A DNA stretch of 64,000 bases from Hymenopus coronatus (taxonomy: Eukaryota; Arthropoda; Insecta; Mantodea; Hymenopodidae), in NCBI GenBank assembly GCA_030762935.1, contig CM060886.1, positions 30,110,509 through 30,174,508 of the forward strand, given 5' to 3'. Every line of letters begins with the position of its first letter. Position 1 is the stretch's first letter. A program made the position numbers and the translations under genes. The notes under the pieces are model-generated. The model ran no database searches, had not been told where the DNA came from, and saw only the letters and a program-made list of their open reading frames with translations. Shown in pieces: positions 20,980 through 31,559 of this stretch.

Positions 20980-22468
20980 AAATATATTTACTCCTTTATT
21001 TATACAATATGACCAAGGGAACGATAGTTAATACATAAGAAATATATTTGATTTTCACAGTTATCTTGTGTCATTGTCTCCATAACCAGATGCATTCCAT
21101 TAGCATTGAGGAAGAAAAATAGAGCAGAAGGTATTACGGCCATCTGGTGGTATAATAAGTATGTATTTAACGTGTTTGTCGCCAGGAAAGCTCCTTTATT
21201 TTAAAACGATAGGAGTATGGAAAGGACAGTGAATACTTAAAAATGTATTTGACTTTCCCTGCTGCATTGTATTATCTCGATAAACTGTTTCGTTACACTA
21301 ACATTGGATGGGGAGGGAAAATACCACTGTGTCCATCTAAAAGCAAATAAATAAGTACTTACTCTAGCTGTAAGTCATCAGGAAAGTTTCTTTGCTGCCT
21401 TATTTTAAACAACAGGTGTAAGGAAAGGACAGTTAATATATGAAATTGTATTGGAATTTCACTGCTGCATTGCGTCATTGTGTTGACAAACGGGTGCGTT
21501 ACCCTAATATTTAATGGGGAGGGAAAAATATAGCAGTATTACAACCATTTAGCAACAAATTACCATGATACCACTGCCATCTGGAGGCTATTAACCAAAG
21601 TGCATTTGCTTGGCATGGTTTTTATTCGTTTTATGAGATTTTAAATACTTTCCCGTACTATTTTTAATCATTTTCTTTCCCACAAACCTTGTCCTGACAA
21701 TAACGAACACAACAAAAAAAGAATTTTTCAATTTGATGCAGTAGTTCGGAAGCGATACGCATGCATACATTTCAGCGATTCATTTTTATATATATATATA
21801 TAGATGGATATATTTGATTTACACAGTTATCTTGCATCATTGTCGCCATAACCAGGTGCATTCCCTTAGCATTGAAGATGAAAAATAGAGCAGTAGGAAC
21901 TACGGCCATCTGGTGGCAAATAATAAGTGCATATTTTAGGTATTCGTCGCTAGGAAAGCTTCTTTATTTTAAACGATAGGAATAAGGAAAGGACAGTTAA
22001 TAAATAAAAATATATTTGAATTTCACTGCTGCATTATCTCATCTCGATAAACTGTTGCGTTACTTTAACACTGGATAGGGAGGAAAATAAATAACTACTT
22101 ATTCTAGGTGGTCATCATTAGGAAAACTTCTTTGATTCTTTATTTTAAACGATAGGAGTAAGGAAAGGACAGTTAATATATAAAAATGTATTTGAATTTC
22201 ACTGCTGCATTGCGTCATTGTATCGATAAACTGGTGCATTACCTTAACATTGAATGGGAAGGGAAATATATAGCAGTACCATGACCATTTAGCAACAAAT
22301 AACTTGTACCACTGTCATCTGGCGGCCATTAACTGAAATGTATTCACTTAGCATGGTCTTTATTCATATTATGAAATTTTAAATACTGTTCAATTGTTCA
22401 ATTTGATGCAGTCGTTGGGAAGTGATACTCATACATACATTTCAGTGATTCATTTTTATATATATAGA
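20980..22468 (-). repeat. Helitron internal tandem units and two 5-prime ends, right arrays
   Basis: About six units of 170-200 bp with GAAAGGACAGTTAATA, TTGAATTTCACTGCTGCATT, CGATAAACTG, GAATGGGAGGGAAA and GGCCATCTGGTGGC. They are followed by a 5-prime-end region twice: GATGCAGTAGTTCGGAAGCG ... TTTCAGCGATTCATTTTTAT ending near 21804, and GATGCAGTCGTTGGGAAGTG ... ending at 22468. The 21804 end abuts the inside of a unit, which shows nesting or tandem joining of copies. Confidence 0.78.
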
Positions 22469-22735
22469 TATGGAGCTTCTAGTAAAAATTTTGATTTTAT
22501 CTTTGAAAAACTCAAAGATCTTTTAAATAATGTGCATAAACCTCACTATACTTTCATAATTTTGGAAGATTTTATTAGTGATCAACCTACTAGAGCACTC
22601 TGTCCAACGCAGTGCCCAAAATGTGATTTTCTGCTACCCTTCATGAACCAAATTTTTATTCTGGGAATTTCTAATTTTATATCAAATTTCAGAATAAAAT
22701 TGCATCTTCCTAGTATACACCTACGACCATGAAAC
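22469..22735 (+). pseudogene. LINE endonuclease fragment, right half
   Basis: Continues the frame of 16891-17226: YGASSKNFDFIFEKLKDLLN, then NVHKPHYTFIILEDFISD (the GDFN-type block, with Gly and Asn lost). After about 22590 the similarity to LINE endonucleases fades (TRALCPTQCPKCDFLLPF), although the frame stays open to 22732. I cannot identify that distal part. Confidence 0.65.
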
Positions 22736-22984
22736 TTGCTTTTGTACACTTAAAACTGTACTTGTTATTTCCCTCAACAAATAATAGACCTCAATTGTTG
22801 GGAATTGGAGACAGAGTAACTTTAATCCCAACAAAGTTTTATCGCAAACAGTAAGTTCACTCCTTTAAATATTGATGTTTGTAGTGATAGCGATCAAAGG
22901 GGTTGGTCTGTTTATAGTTATACTGATAGCAAACAAGGAGTTAGTTTTTTAAACAAACATTCAGTATAACTTGAAACATTGTAA
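22736..22984. other. No recognised feature
   Basis: Short AT-rich stretch between two LINE endonuclease fragments in opposite orientation. It may be LINE-derived, but nothing diagnostic is visible. Confidence 0.4.
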
Positions 22985-23190
22985 ATGTATTGGATGGATG
23001 TCATTAGGTACATATATAATTACACCACCACTTTTAAAATTGTCCTGTGATAAATAGTTTGTGCTAACATACTTGTCTAACAGGATACTCGGCACTTCTT
23101 CACCAAGCCTGTTTACTAAGGCATAGTATTTGATGATATGATTGCTTCACTATTTCAAAATTGGAAAGTGTGACAGCCTGAAAGGGAATT
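22985..23190 (-). pseudogene. Second LINE endonuclease fragment, opposite strand
   Basis: The minus strand reads QSYHQILCLSKQAW, then after a shift RLGEEVPSILLDKYVSTNYL and SQDNFKSGGVIIYVPND. It matches the 16930-17120 fragment nearly word for word. It keeps the GGVIIYV motif that the other copy has lost. It is short, with no RT attached. Confidence 0.68.
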
Positions 23191-24512
23191 TTTTTTTAAA
23201 TGTGCAATCCATAAGTTTAATTTCCTCTGAAAAGCATACTAGTACTTATAATGGCTGAAATATTGTGATATTTCCTTTGCAATTCGAAGTTTAGCTCATT
23301 TAATTTTGCGGTGATATCTGCTAGGACTCTAATTCTAGGAGCCATGATATCTCATCAAGTTCTTAGCAATATTGCTCAGGTGATGATTTCAATAGATCTC
23401 TGAAATATTTTCAAGAATTTATTTAATTCAAAAATTTATAAAAAAAATAATTAAAACGAAATTATTAATTTCAAAATTGGATTTATTAAATTCTCATGTG
23501 AATTTAACAAAAACTCTATTTTGTGTCCCCTTCTTCATATTTGTCATCATCAGAGTCACTGTCTTCTAAGAACTCAAAATGAATCTTAAATATCTGCACA
23601 TCACTTGAGAATGATGTTTGACAAGCATATTTGCAGGCATAATACCTGCAAAAAGTATGCACACTCACCAGTTCAATATCTACCAGTACTACTGGTATAT
23701 AACAAAACATTAAACACAAAATATTCCAAAGATATCTACTGCAAGACTAAATATTATTAGATCCATTTCTCATTTATGACTGGTTGTGTTTGCATAACTA
23801 CAAGCTATCTCAGGTTGGTGTATTTAGGCTATCAAGTGTATGAATATTTTGTAACTGATAGGTCAAATATTACAGCAAAGTTAAACAAGCATTTCTTTAT
23901 AGTAAGCAAAATTAAACGCACTCAAAGAAATTGAACTAACACTGCTAGAAACATGCAGCATTCACCAACATACACAGAAATAAGTGATCTTTCTTTACAG
24001 AAGTAACTTTTTTCCAAAGCTATTTAACACTTTCTGTGTTCATGTAGTATTTTAATCACTTCACTCAAAGTGGTAATATGTAGGTATTTAACTTGACAAT
24101 GCACCAATACCCTGCGTGACTAAGAGTATTTATAAGAAATAGACCATGCCCTCATCAACTAAATTGTTTCACTAATATAATTCTGATTTCACCGACTGTG
24201 ACAATGATGTGCTTCTGAGTTACCTTTGTCCTAATGATAACTCCAGTGGCATATGCTTGGATTATGACTTGGGCCATCACTAGATCTAGCATAACCAGAC
24301 AATATAAGGGATTATTCATTAAATGTTATTTTATGTGTTTTATCTCTTATGTTTATTCAGAGTTGTGATCAATACACTAAATTTGCGAAAACTGTTGTAT
24401 TCCCAGTCATTTTCACTGCTGCAAACAATAAGCATGGCCGGATAAAATGTATTTAGTTTGCACAAACCACTTAAGTGAGTTTTAGATTAAAATACCTTTT
24501 GTAAGGGTTTTT
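23191..24512 (-). other. Intron sequence; possible short acidic exon at 23519-23670
   Basis: No transposon was recognised. On the minus strand an acceptor-like TACTTTTTGCAG precedes a frame reading YYACKYACQTSFSSDVQIFK, then IHFEFLEDSDSDDDKYEEGD and TK followed by a stop at 23521-23519. It could be a terminal exon of an alternative Vps50 transcript, part of a nested gene, or chance. The acidic tail is the only notable property. Everything else here is featureless to me. Confidence 0.25.
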
Positions 24513-25332
24513 ATTACTTTCTCTACACATACTATGCACATAGTGTATAGAGAAGGTATTGTATTCCAACCAAAAATCAATACCAATTCTCACTAGAAAT
24601 ACATGTTTTGAAACCCCTGAATGCAAAAAAAGTATTTTTAAAAGATCTGTATATGTGGCTGTGGACAGCATAGCTCAAAAACAGAAAGTCTGTTAAATAC
24701 CAAACTTGGTATTTAAGTTTAATATACCCCACAGATTCATCATAAAGATTTTTTAAGAAAATCTACCCACCCCAAACTACTCTTTACTTGGAAAATGTTC
24801 AAAAATTTGTATTTTCTCCAAAATTTTCTCTAACAATTTTGATTAAAATATTGCATATTAAAGATATTTATGACAAATAAAATGTACATTTTGAATTTTC
24901 TATTAATATCCTCTGAAGACCTCTTTATACTGGATAAATTTTACATAACTTTTAAATTGTAAGAGATGGAAAAAAAACTTAAAACAGAAAAAATGGAGAT
25001 CATGTTAAAACACATAATTTGTTATATAGGTAAGTTTCGTAGATCTGACTGTTTCAAAGATATTTCTTGTTATTAGTTTCAGCTTTAAAATACTTATACT
25101 TTTCTCATATGGGAATTTGTCAACTCCTGGCCAAACAAAGAAGTGAATCTTTGATCACAGAGCAACCAGCTTTTAAAAGATTTGACTATTGCTTTAGCCT
25201 AGTATACTCTTTTATTTCCCTTCTACTTACAAGAAAGCATGTAATAAGACCATTTCTGCTAATGTTGAATTCAATTAGCATGAAGTAGATAGAAAAGATG
25301 TTGAGAAAGTCATGCAAATGGAACACATCAGA
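24513..25332 (-). repeat. Interspersed repeat family R, copy C
   Basis: A minus-strand copy of about 820 bp. Plus-strand left end TACTTTCTCTACACATACTA then TGCACATAGTGTATAGAGAAG; right end GTCATGCAAATGGAACACAT. Internal landmarks of the family are present (CCAAACTTGGTATTTAAG, TTTACTTGGAAAATG, CTCCTGGCCAAACAAAGAAG). Non-coding. Confidence 0.82.
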
Positions 25333-26029
25333 TTCTTTTCCTTTCTGTTCATACCACAAATGCGGAAGTAGTGAAGGACTCTCCTGTTTGATGGTTGCTA
25401 ACCTATCCTTGTATTTCAACATGTAAGAATGGTCTGTTCACTAATTGTTTAATTGCATATTGTTGGTCCATTTCAAAGCACAAGTGCTGGCAAATGTCTT
25501 GGTACACTTGCCACTTTAAACTGAATAATACTAATACACTAATATATACACTCATAACTATTAAGGGCTGTAACAATGGTTAATCATATAATAACTATGT
25601 TTAAAACACAATATGCTCTTTCATGCTTTTAACTCCACGTGATATGCAATATTCCAAACAAGGAAACTAGCCAATTGTGTCCATACAATATTATTTGGGG
25701 CCATTCGTATGTGGTGTGGCAATTTCTTTTTCCAAAGATTTCGCTTGCAGATATCTACATTTCTCCTCTTGAACTGCTCTTTGACCATTTAATAGTGGAG
25801 GGCTGCAGCTTCAAGCATCCAAAGTTCTACTGTCACCTCAATCCAATAGTATAGAGAATGAGGCACATTCCATCTGTGCTAATTTTCCCTAAGGGAAGCT
25901 GGGTGGTATTGCAATTATTATTACTATTACTCATTAATTTCTAATTTGCTTTAGACAAGAGTTTGGTGGTAGTTTTGATAATCCACAATATATGCTATTG
26001 GATGACTTCCTATATGACCTTAATTCCTT
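25333..26029. other. Vps50 intron 5; nothing recognised
   Basis: Several short open frames exist, but none has a recognisable motif or start context. Confidence 0.45.
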
Positions 26030-26362
26030 CTTACACTTGTTTATTTTTCTCTAAAGTTGTGAGCACACCAACAACTACAACATTTCTTCTAACAAAAATA
26101 TCCACACAGGCTTTCAGACATTTATGGTGGACAAACGTCTATGCATTCTTGAATTCACATATAACACTCGTGGTTCATTCTTCATTATGATGAATAATTT
26201 TCTGGCCCTATTATTTCTTCTTACAGTTTTTTATTTTTCTGTAAAGTTTTGACCACACCAACATTTACAACTTGCCTACAAAGGTATCCATAGAAGCTTT
26301 CAGACATTTATGGTTGGCAAATGTTTATGGATTCTTAATATTTGCTGTTCATACTTCATTAT
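26030..26362. repeat. Two-unit diverged duplication, period about 190 bp
   Basis: Unit 1 (26030-26190) and unit 2 (26217-26362) share TTATTTTTCT.TAAAGTT, CACACCAACA, GCTTTCAGACATTTATGGT, CAAA.GT.TATG.ATTCTT and TTCATTATG. The open frame spanning 26272-26646 is a by-product. Confidence 0.6.
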
Positions 26363-26814
26363 GCCTTCCATGGCTAGATATTCTGTTTAGTCAACTCTCA
26401 GAACTATTTATCCTTATCCTACTTCCAGAAACTAGTCATTTACAATCACACAAGAAGGGGAGGACCAGCCAAAGCTCTCTGTTACTAAGGATCCATAGAA
26501 GGATATACAGAAAAAAAAATCTTTGTACACAGATCACAAAGTCACCATTGTTCCAATCTGTGTTTACTAATCTGCAAATTTACTTTTCACTGATATCAAT
26601 GAAAACAGACATTATTCATACATATTTTTTAAACTCAATAAAATAAACAATGACTCATATATCTGATGTTATTTAAACTAATTAATATTTTAAAATGGTA
26701 TGAATTAACCACAATTAAAGTGATTGCTGATAGCAGATTGATGTTTTGATTAAACATCATTAGTATTTCATACTAATATCTAAAATGTCAAGCGAATACA
26801 AATTAACCACTTAC
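26363..26814. other. Vps50 intron 5, 5-prime end; nothing recognised
   Basis: Contains the intron 5 donor (GTAAGT at 26814-26809 on the minus strand). No other feature is supported. Confidence 0.5.
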
Positions 26815-27003
26815 TCTGGCTAGTGCTTGATCAAGAGTTTCTTCAGCCATTTCTAGTGTGTCCTGGAGCTTTCCACTAAGAGCTGCTACACATGTGAAGT
26901 GACGATAAGTTGCAGCAGCACCTTGGCACTCTACTAAAAGACTAATAGCTCCAGGATAGTTTCCTTCACTCAGTAATTCCTGAAGGCGCTCTTCGGTTCT
27001 TTG
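26815..27003 (-). CDS. Vps50: Vps50 (syndetin) coding exon 5
   Basis: A 63-codon exon, phase 0 at both ends, with acceptor CTTCTTACAG before 27003 and donor GTAAGT after 26815. It encodes QRTEERLQELLSEGNYPGAI, then SLLVECQGAA, LSGKLQDTLEMAEETLDQAL and AR. In the Vps50 family this is the part of the N-terminal rod where the NYPGAI/LLVECQ block sits. The helical repeats are typical of CATCHR-type tethering subunits. Exon 4 lies only 79 bp upstream and exon 6 lies 20.3 kb downstream. No disruption is seen. Confidence 0.95.
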
Positions 27004-27082
27004 CTGTAAGAAGCATGACTGATGTAGTGCAACTTAAAATACAATTTTAGAGTACTTTTAAACAATGTACAACATTACCTAC

Positions 27083-27260
27083 CAGAGTTTTGATGGTATT
27101 GAGAGAATGCAACAATCCTTGAACCAATTGTCGCTTTCTATAATTGGCAAGAATTCCAAGACTTGCTGTGGTAAATTGCCGCTTAGCCAAGTTTAACTCC
27201 CTCCGCCCCTCTCTACATATGTGCAATGTTGTCTGCAATTTATGTTGTATCTCCAGAACT
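27083..27260 (-). CDS. Vps50: Vps50 (syndetin) coding exon 4
   Basis: 178 nt; the first base completes an Arg codon begun in exon 3, followed by 59 codons. The acceptor is TTATTCTTAG before 27260. It encodes [20 protein letters not shown], then [20 protein letters not shown] and [19 protein letters not shown]. The [13 protein letters not shown] block is a hallmark of Vps50. I placed the donor at GTAGGT (27082), which ends the exon on Leu in phase 0 and joins to QRTEERL as in animal Vps50. The alternative GTAATG four bases downstream looks like a better consensus but would break the frame. Confidence 0.95.
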
Positions 27261-28074
27261 CTAAGAATAAACATCATATTTTAAATTCCTTATAGATTTA
27301 TTTTCGTCAGACTTTAACTGATTTTATTGAAAATACCACTGGATAGATTCCTAAATGAACAGTCTATGAACAAATTTCATATTCTAATTGAGGTATAGAA
27401 CTTTTATCTAGGTAGCCTTTAAAATACAAGATTGAAGGTTACCTATTATCATGCTTTTAAACTATTAGAGAGTACATGGTTTTGAGTATGTTTCTTTAAT
27501 AAATTCTTTCCATAAAGGCCTCTGTTCTTGAGTTAATTACTATTTTATTTTGCACAATACTGCAATACAGCAAATTCAACAGGTTCCTTTACATTAAACA
27601 GGTTAACTTTAAATTCTTCAGCTTCTGCTGCTATGGTAACAAACAAAAAAACACTTACAGATTGCAAATAATCAGAAAATTACACTTGATTGTAACCTTA
27701 CCTAAATATCATACAGAATATGGAACTGAGGAAGCATTTACAATATTATGAAAATTATTAAGAGGAATATGTATTTATAGAGGTAAATAAAAGCTTAAGA
27801 AACCTAAATTACAAGATTACGCTTTCTTTCCTTGTGAATTATAAAAGACTTGAATGATTACAGCAAGACAAAAACAAATTTTTAACAAGAACTTTTATGT
27901 TAAAGTTTAGCAATCTTGTTTAAAATGTACATCCCTGGTCAACACATATGCTTCACATTTTCTCCAATTTTGCTGCACTCTATGAAGTACATTGTTTTGT
28001 TTTATTTAATTCTTCCACTGCAGAAGTATTATGTCTCACAATGATTCCACATCAGGCACTTCTGTAATTGATTG
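27261..28074. other. Vps50 intron 3, 3-prime end; nothing recognised
   Basis: AT-rich intron sequence with no transposon or coding motif that I can identify. Confidence 0.5.
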
Positions 28075-28466
28075 ATGTTTGGAAGAATTTAGTAACAGTG
28101 ATGATCAAATTATATGTTATATTAATTTGTTGAGTTGGTTTTTTAACACTATGTCACTTACATTCTTATTATGAGGGACTAGTTTCGGAAGCCTATGCTT
28201 CCATTTTCAACCTCACGAGTCCAACTGTCATTGCTGGTTGCGTTTGCTTGTTTTCTTCTCTAGTGGCAAAATGATGAACTTCTTAACTAAGCTATCTACT
28301 GGCAGGATTTCAAAGTTTATTAGGTGATCTTTGTTTTTCCATATGAGGATCTTTTCCCAGGTTGTGAGTTCTGTGTGTCCTGACATGGTTTTTAGCAATT
28401 TTGGATTTGGATCTAGGTTATGGTTTTCTTTCCAGAAGTGAAATGCTACTGTCGATTGATTCCATT
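28075..28466 (-). pseudogene. Penelope-like retroelement 3-prime fragment
   Basis: The minus strand reads STVAFHFWKENHNLDPNPKL, then LKTMSGHTELTTWEKILIWK and NKDHLINFEILPVDSL. The H.W..NH / TWE...I.KNK..L.N pattern recalls the C-terminus of Penelope-like elements after the GIY-YIG nuclease. Downstream, GGAAGCATAGGCTTCCGAAA can form a small hairpin, followed by the arm that also forms the palindrome at 9104-9210. The GIY-YIG core itself is not present, so assignment to Penelope is inference. It abuts a Tc1/mariner relic at about 28467. Confidence 0.45.
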
Positions 28467-28820
28467 GATTAGATCTGGTGATCTTGCTGGCCCATTCTGA
28501 GCGATCTTGTATTAGGTGTTGTATAGATGGTCAAACACAGCTCTACGTCAGGTAATAGCAGCATATTTTACTGCCAAGGAAACTTCCTCAAGCAAAACAG
28601 TTAACGCTTCTTGAAGAAATTAAGAGATAGACAGCTCCTATCAAATTCCAAAAGAATCCATATACAAGCGTGTTTCCGACAACTTTTGCCCAAACATTTA
28701 CAGAAAGTCTGTGCTGAAAGCTATCTTGTTTTATTGTGTGTAGATTGTCATAAGCCAGGGTATGTGCATTATGGTAACTAGTTATTCCATTTCTGGTAAA
28801 TGTTGCTTCACCCAATGCAA
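28467..28820 (-). pseudogene. Tc1/mariner (IS630) transposase fragment
   Basis: Catalytic-domain fragment on the minus strand: GEATFTRNGITSYHNAHTLA, where the usual first catalytic Asp of DEATF is Gly, then DSFQHRLSVNVWAKVVGNTL. After a frameshift comes a worn LTGAVYL-like stretch, then NGPARSPDL near 28475 containing the last Asp block. Related to the relics at 1730 and 44240 at superfamily level. It is truncated at both ends and lies within Vps50 intron 3 in the sense orientation. Confidence 0.78.
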
Positions 28821-30479
28821 GAATTTTAAGGGGGCAAGTCCCCTCTTTGTTGAAGAAGCCATTCCCAAAATAATAACTTGGTGTATAATCTTCTTCAGAG
28901 ATACTCTGAACTCACTGAATATGAGGGAATATCAATTCTTCTTTTAGTGTTCTCAAAAAAGTTCAATGAAATGTATTGATAGTTCAAGTTATACATCTGC
29001 TCATTACACTAAGTGAAGGATTCCTTCTTCTCATGCAATATTTCTTTGACCAACTCCAACTGAATATATATGCTTCCTGTATCTAGAACTCTTTGACACA
29101 CTAAAATAAATGTCCTGTGGTGTGATGCTTGCTTATTTGGAATTGTTTCTCAGTATCTTCTTGCAGCACCTGTGCTGTATTTTAATATAAATGATAAAAG
29201 ATACTTGTATTAGTAAAGTGAGCCATTTTGTTACTAATAATCACTATTTTGAAAACAAGCATAAGTGCAATAAACAAACAGCTGAAATGTACTTCTTTTG
29301 ACCTTATGGTGTTGTCATGTTGTGTAGTCTTGAGGCTAAAGATGCAGATTCAACCAATACAAATTTCAAAAGCTTATAATAACAGTAGGACTATGAATTG
29401 TTTTAATTCAAAATGTATTTAAACATACAGAAAATATTTAGCCATTAATCTCTTCTGAGAAATATGGCAAAGGTATTTAATGTTTGTAAAACTGTCATTT
29501 AAACCAGAGTTAATATTATGCAACTTTTGCTTTTTTCGCAAAAACTACTTTAAAAATAGAAAAACTGCATTAAGAATTTTCGTTCTATTCATTACAATGA
29601 GTCATCCTGTTCAATGATGGTCATAGATCACCTTCCACCCTGACAGCATTTATCACAACTGGAGCCGGTGACATTTAAAACTTAAATTTAAAATTAAATT
29701 GAAATTTAAAACTCGTGAAACTGCAGAAGATGGGTACAAAGACTCATTAATCTATATTAGCAACATAGCACTGTCTCAAGCTTCATCTAATTGGCATCAC
29801 CAAACGTTAAAACTACTCTTAACATCTGGTTTCTTAATTATCTTGAAAGTTTAACAATGTTAAAACATTTTCACTTCATCAAGATTTTACGAGAATTGAT
29901 AGCTAACATCTTGTTAATGTGAAAGACAACTGTGAAGAATAGCTTTGAAGAATGCAGTGACCACATTGCACTAATGCATTGCACTTCTGTTTCAGCAGCA
30001 GAAAATTAGTAATGGGCCATGTGATTTTTCTGATTTGAGGCTAGCATGGGATATCAACTGAAAAATCTAGATGCCAATGAGCTAATATTTCACCATTAAA
30101 AAGGTGTCAAGAACAGGTTACTAAGTATATGAGAATTATTAAATACAAAAAAGCTGATGGACTTAAATTTAGGGATAAGGATGCAGCCAACATTAACAAA
30201 ACAAAATTTTCACTAACCTCAATGTATATCACTGTAATACTGTGTTAAAATCTAACATTGGCTAATTGAGTCAGCCTTTGATCTTGATGCTTATCAAAGT
30301 TTCAATGCCACTCTCTACTACATATGTATCTATTGTAATTTTGACTGTGCAATCTGCATTCAAATTTGAATAAACCAACATGGTTATACTGCAGTAAGCT
30401 GCTTTAATTTATCTCATTTAGGCAAGGCCACCAAAATAAATTCTGGTACTCCTGTTTATCACAAAGTTTGACATTATTT
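28821..30479. other. Vps50 intron 3; nothing recognised
   Basis: About 1.65 kb of AT-rich sequence. Open frames are short and without motifs. No repeat shared with other parts of the window was seen. Confidence 0.45.
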
Positions 30480-31559
30480 ATACATAAAGCAAAATCTGGA
30501 GGTGGGTGAGGGGTGAATTGAGTAAAATTAAACAAAGGTCTCTTGTTCCCAAAAAAACATTTGCATGTAGATATTAAAGAATTACATAAAATTTTATGTA
30601 ATATGCCATATTATTCTGATTTTTTTTTTTTATTCTTTAGCCATTTATGGATCCCTTAAAGGGAGAAGGTACCTTGAAATAGGTCAAAATATCAGTTTTT
30701 ATTTTATTGCTTAATTTTATAGTTGAGTGAATTTTAGGAGGATATAAATGTGTTTTGAATCATAAGTGAATTTAAAGGTCCTAACACACAGATTTATAAC
30801 TGTGCATGCAAGATGGCTCCTTTTTCAAAATTATTTACCAAAGCAATATCAGAAGAGTATATAACTACAGTTCCTTTGAAGCTGGGAGTGGTGCAATAGA
30901 AACACAAGGAACTGATATTTTTTTGTCCACTGGAAAATTATGGTGCAAGATATATCAATTACTTGGGTAATGGGGGCAGTAAATGCTTCTTAAGGGTGAC
31001 TGACATCAAGCCACATTGTGAAACAATTAAACAGAAACTGAAATGCATAGGAAGGATATGTGAAAAAAAAAAAAAAGATACAGGACTTCATTAAATAAGA
31101 AGCAAATATAAAGGAAAGAAACTGGAATGTATGTACTTAGGCCATCATAGGAAAAGGCAGACACTCAGGAAAAGAAATTAACAACACAGAGAGATTCTAT
31201 GGGATGGCAATCAGTAGGAATATTCATTGTGTAGAAGCAATTAAGAAAGATATATGGGCCATTTACTTCATAAATTGTTAACAGATCAAAAGCTAATCTA
31301 TATGGCCATATATTTATTGATGAAAAGAGACCAACTCTATGCCCAAAAGGTGAGGAATCATGGTATCAATATAATAAATTATTGGAAACAGAAGAAGCAT
31401 AGATATAATTATGCTGTAGTACCTGTTATAAAACCTTTATCAAAGAATAATTGTTGCATAAATGTCTACATAGTAAAAGACACAATCCTTCAATGTAGTT
31501 ATACAGAATAGAACCTAAAAACTGTGTTAGTCAGACATAAAATCTCTTGTTTTTAAAAC
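30480..31559 (+). other. Mostly unrecognised; short Jockey ORF1-like scrap at 30495-30545
   Basis: GAGGGGTGAATTGAGTAAAA and TTAAACAAAGGTCT match the Jockey ORF1 relic at 7838-7885. The rest, including an 85-codon open frame at 31254-31511, is not recognised. It could be the decayed 5-prime part of the LINE whose RT follows. Confidence 0.35.

Larger units (their letters stand above)
17227..22468 (-). mobile_element. Helitron composite (rolling-circle element), minus strand
   Basis: Both Helitron termini are visible. Read on the minus strand, the 5-prime end at 22468 starts TCTATATATATAAAAATGAA, and the 3-prime end at 17227 closes with a GC-rich hairpin region CGTGCGAAACCGGGGCGGGC then AGCTAG. 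The flanks are A (17226) and T (22469), the expected A/T insertion site without target duplication. The interior has arrays of ~190-bp units, a second 3-prime-end copy (18065-18310), a second 5-prime end near 21804, and helicase remnants at 19614-19991. It also contains a hAT fragment and a SINE. It is a composite of several copies, not one intact autonomous element. No Rep (HUH) domain was found. Confidence 0.85.

Noticed and set aside
26272..26646. 124-codon plus-strand ORF
   Set aside because: It overlaps a local duplication, carries no domain, and the other duplicate unit does not keep the same frame.
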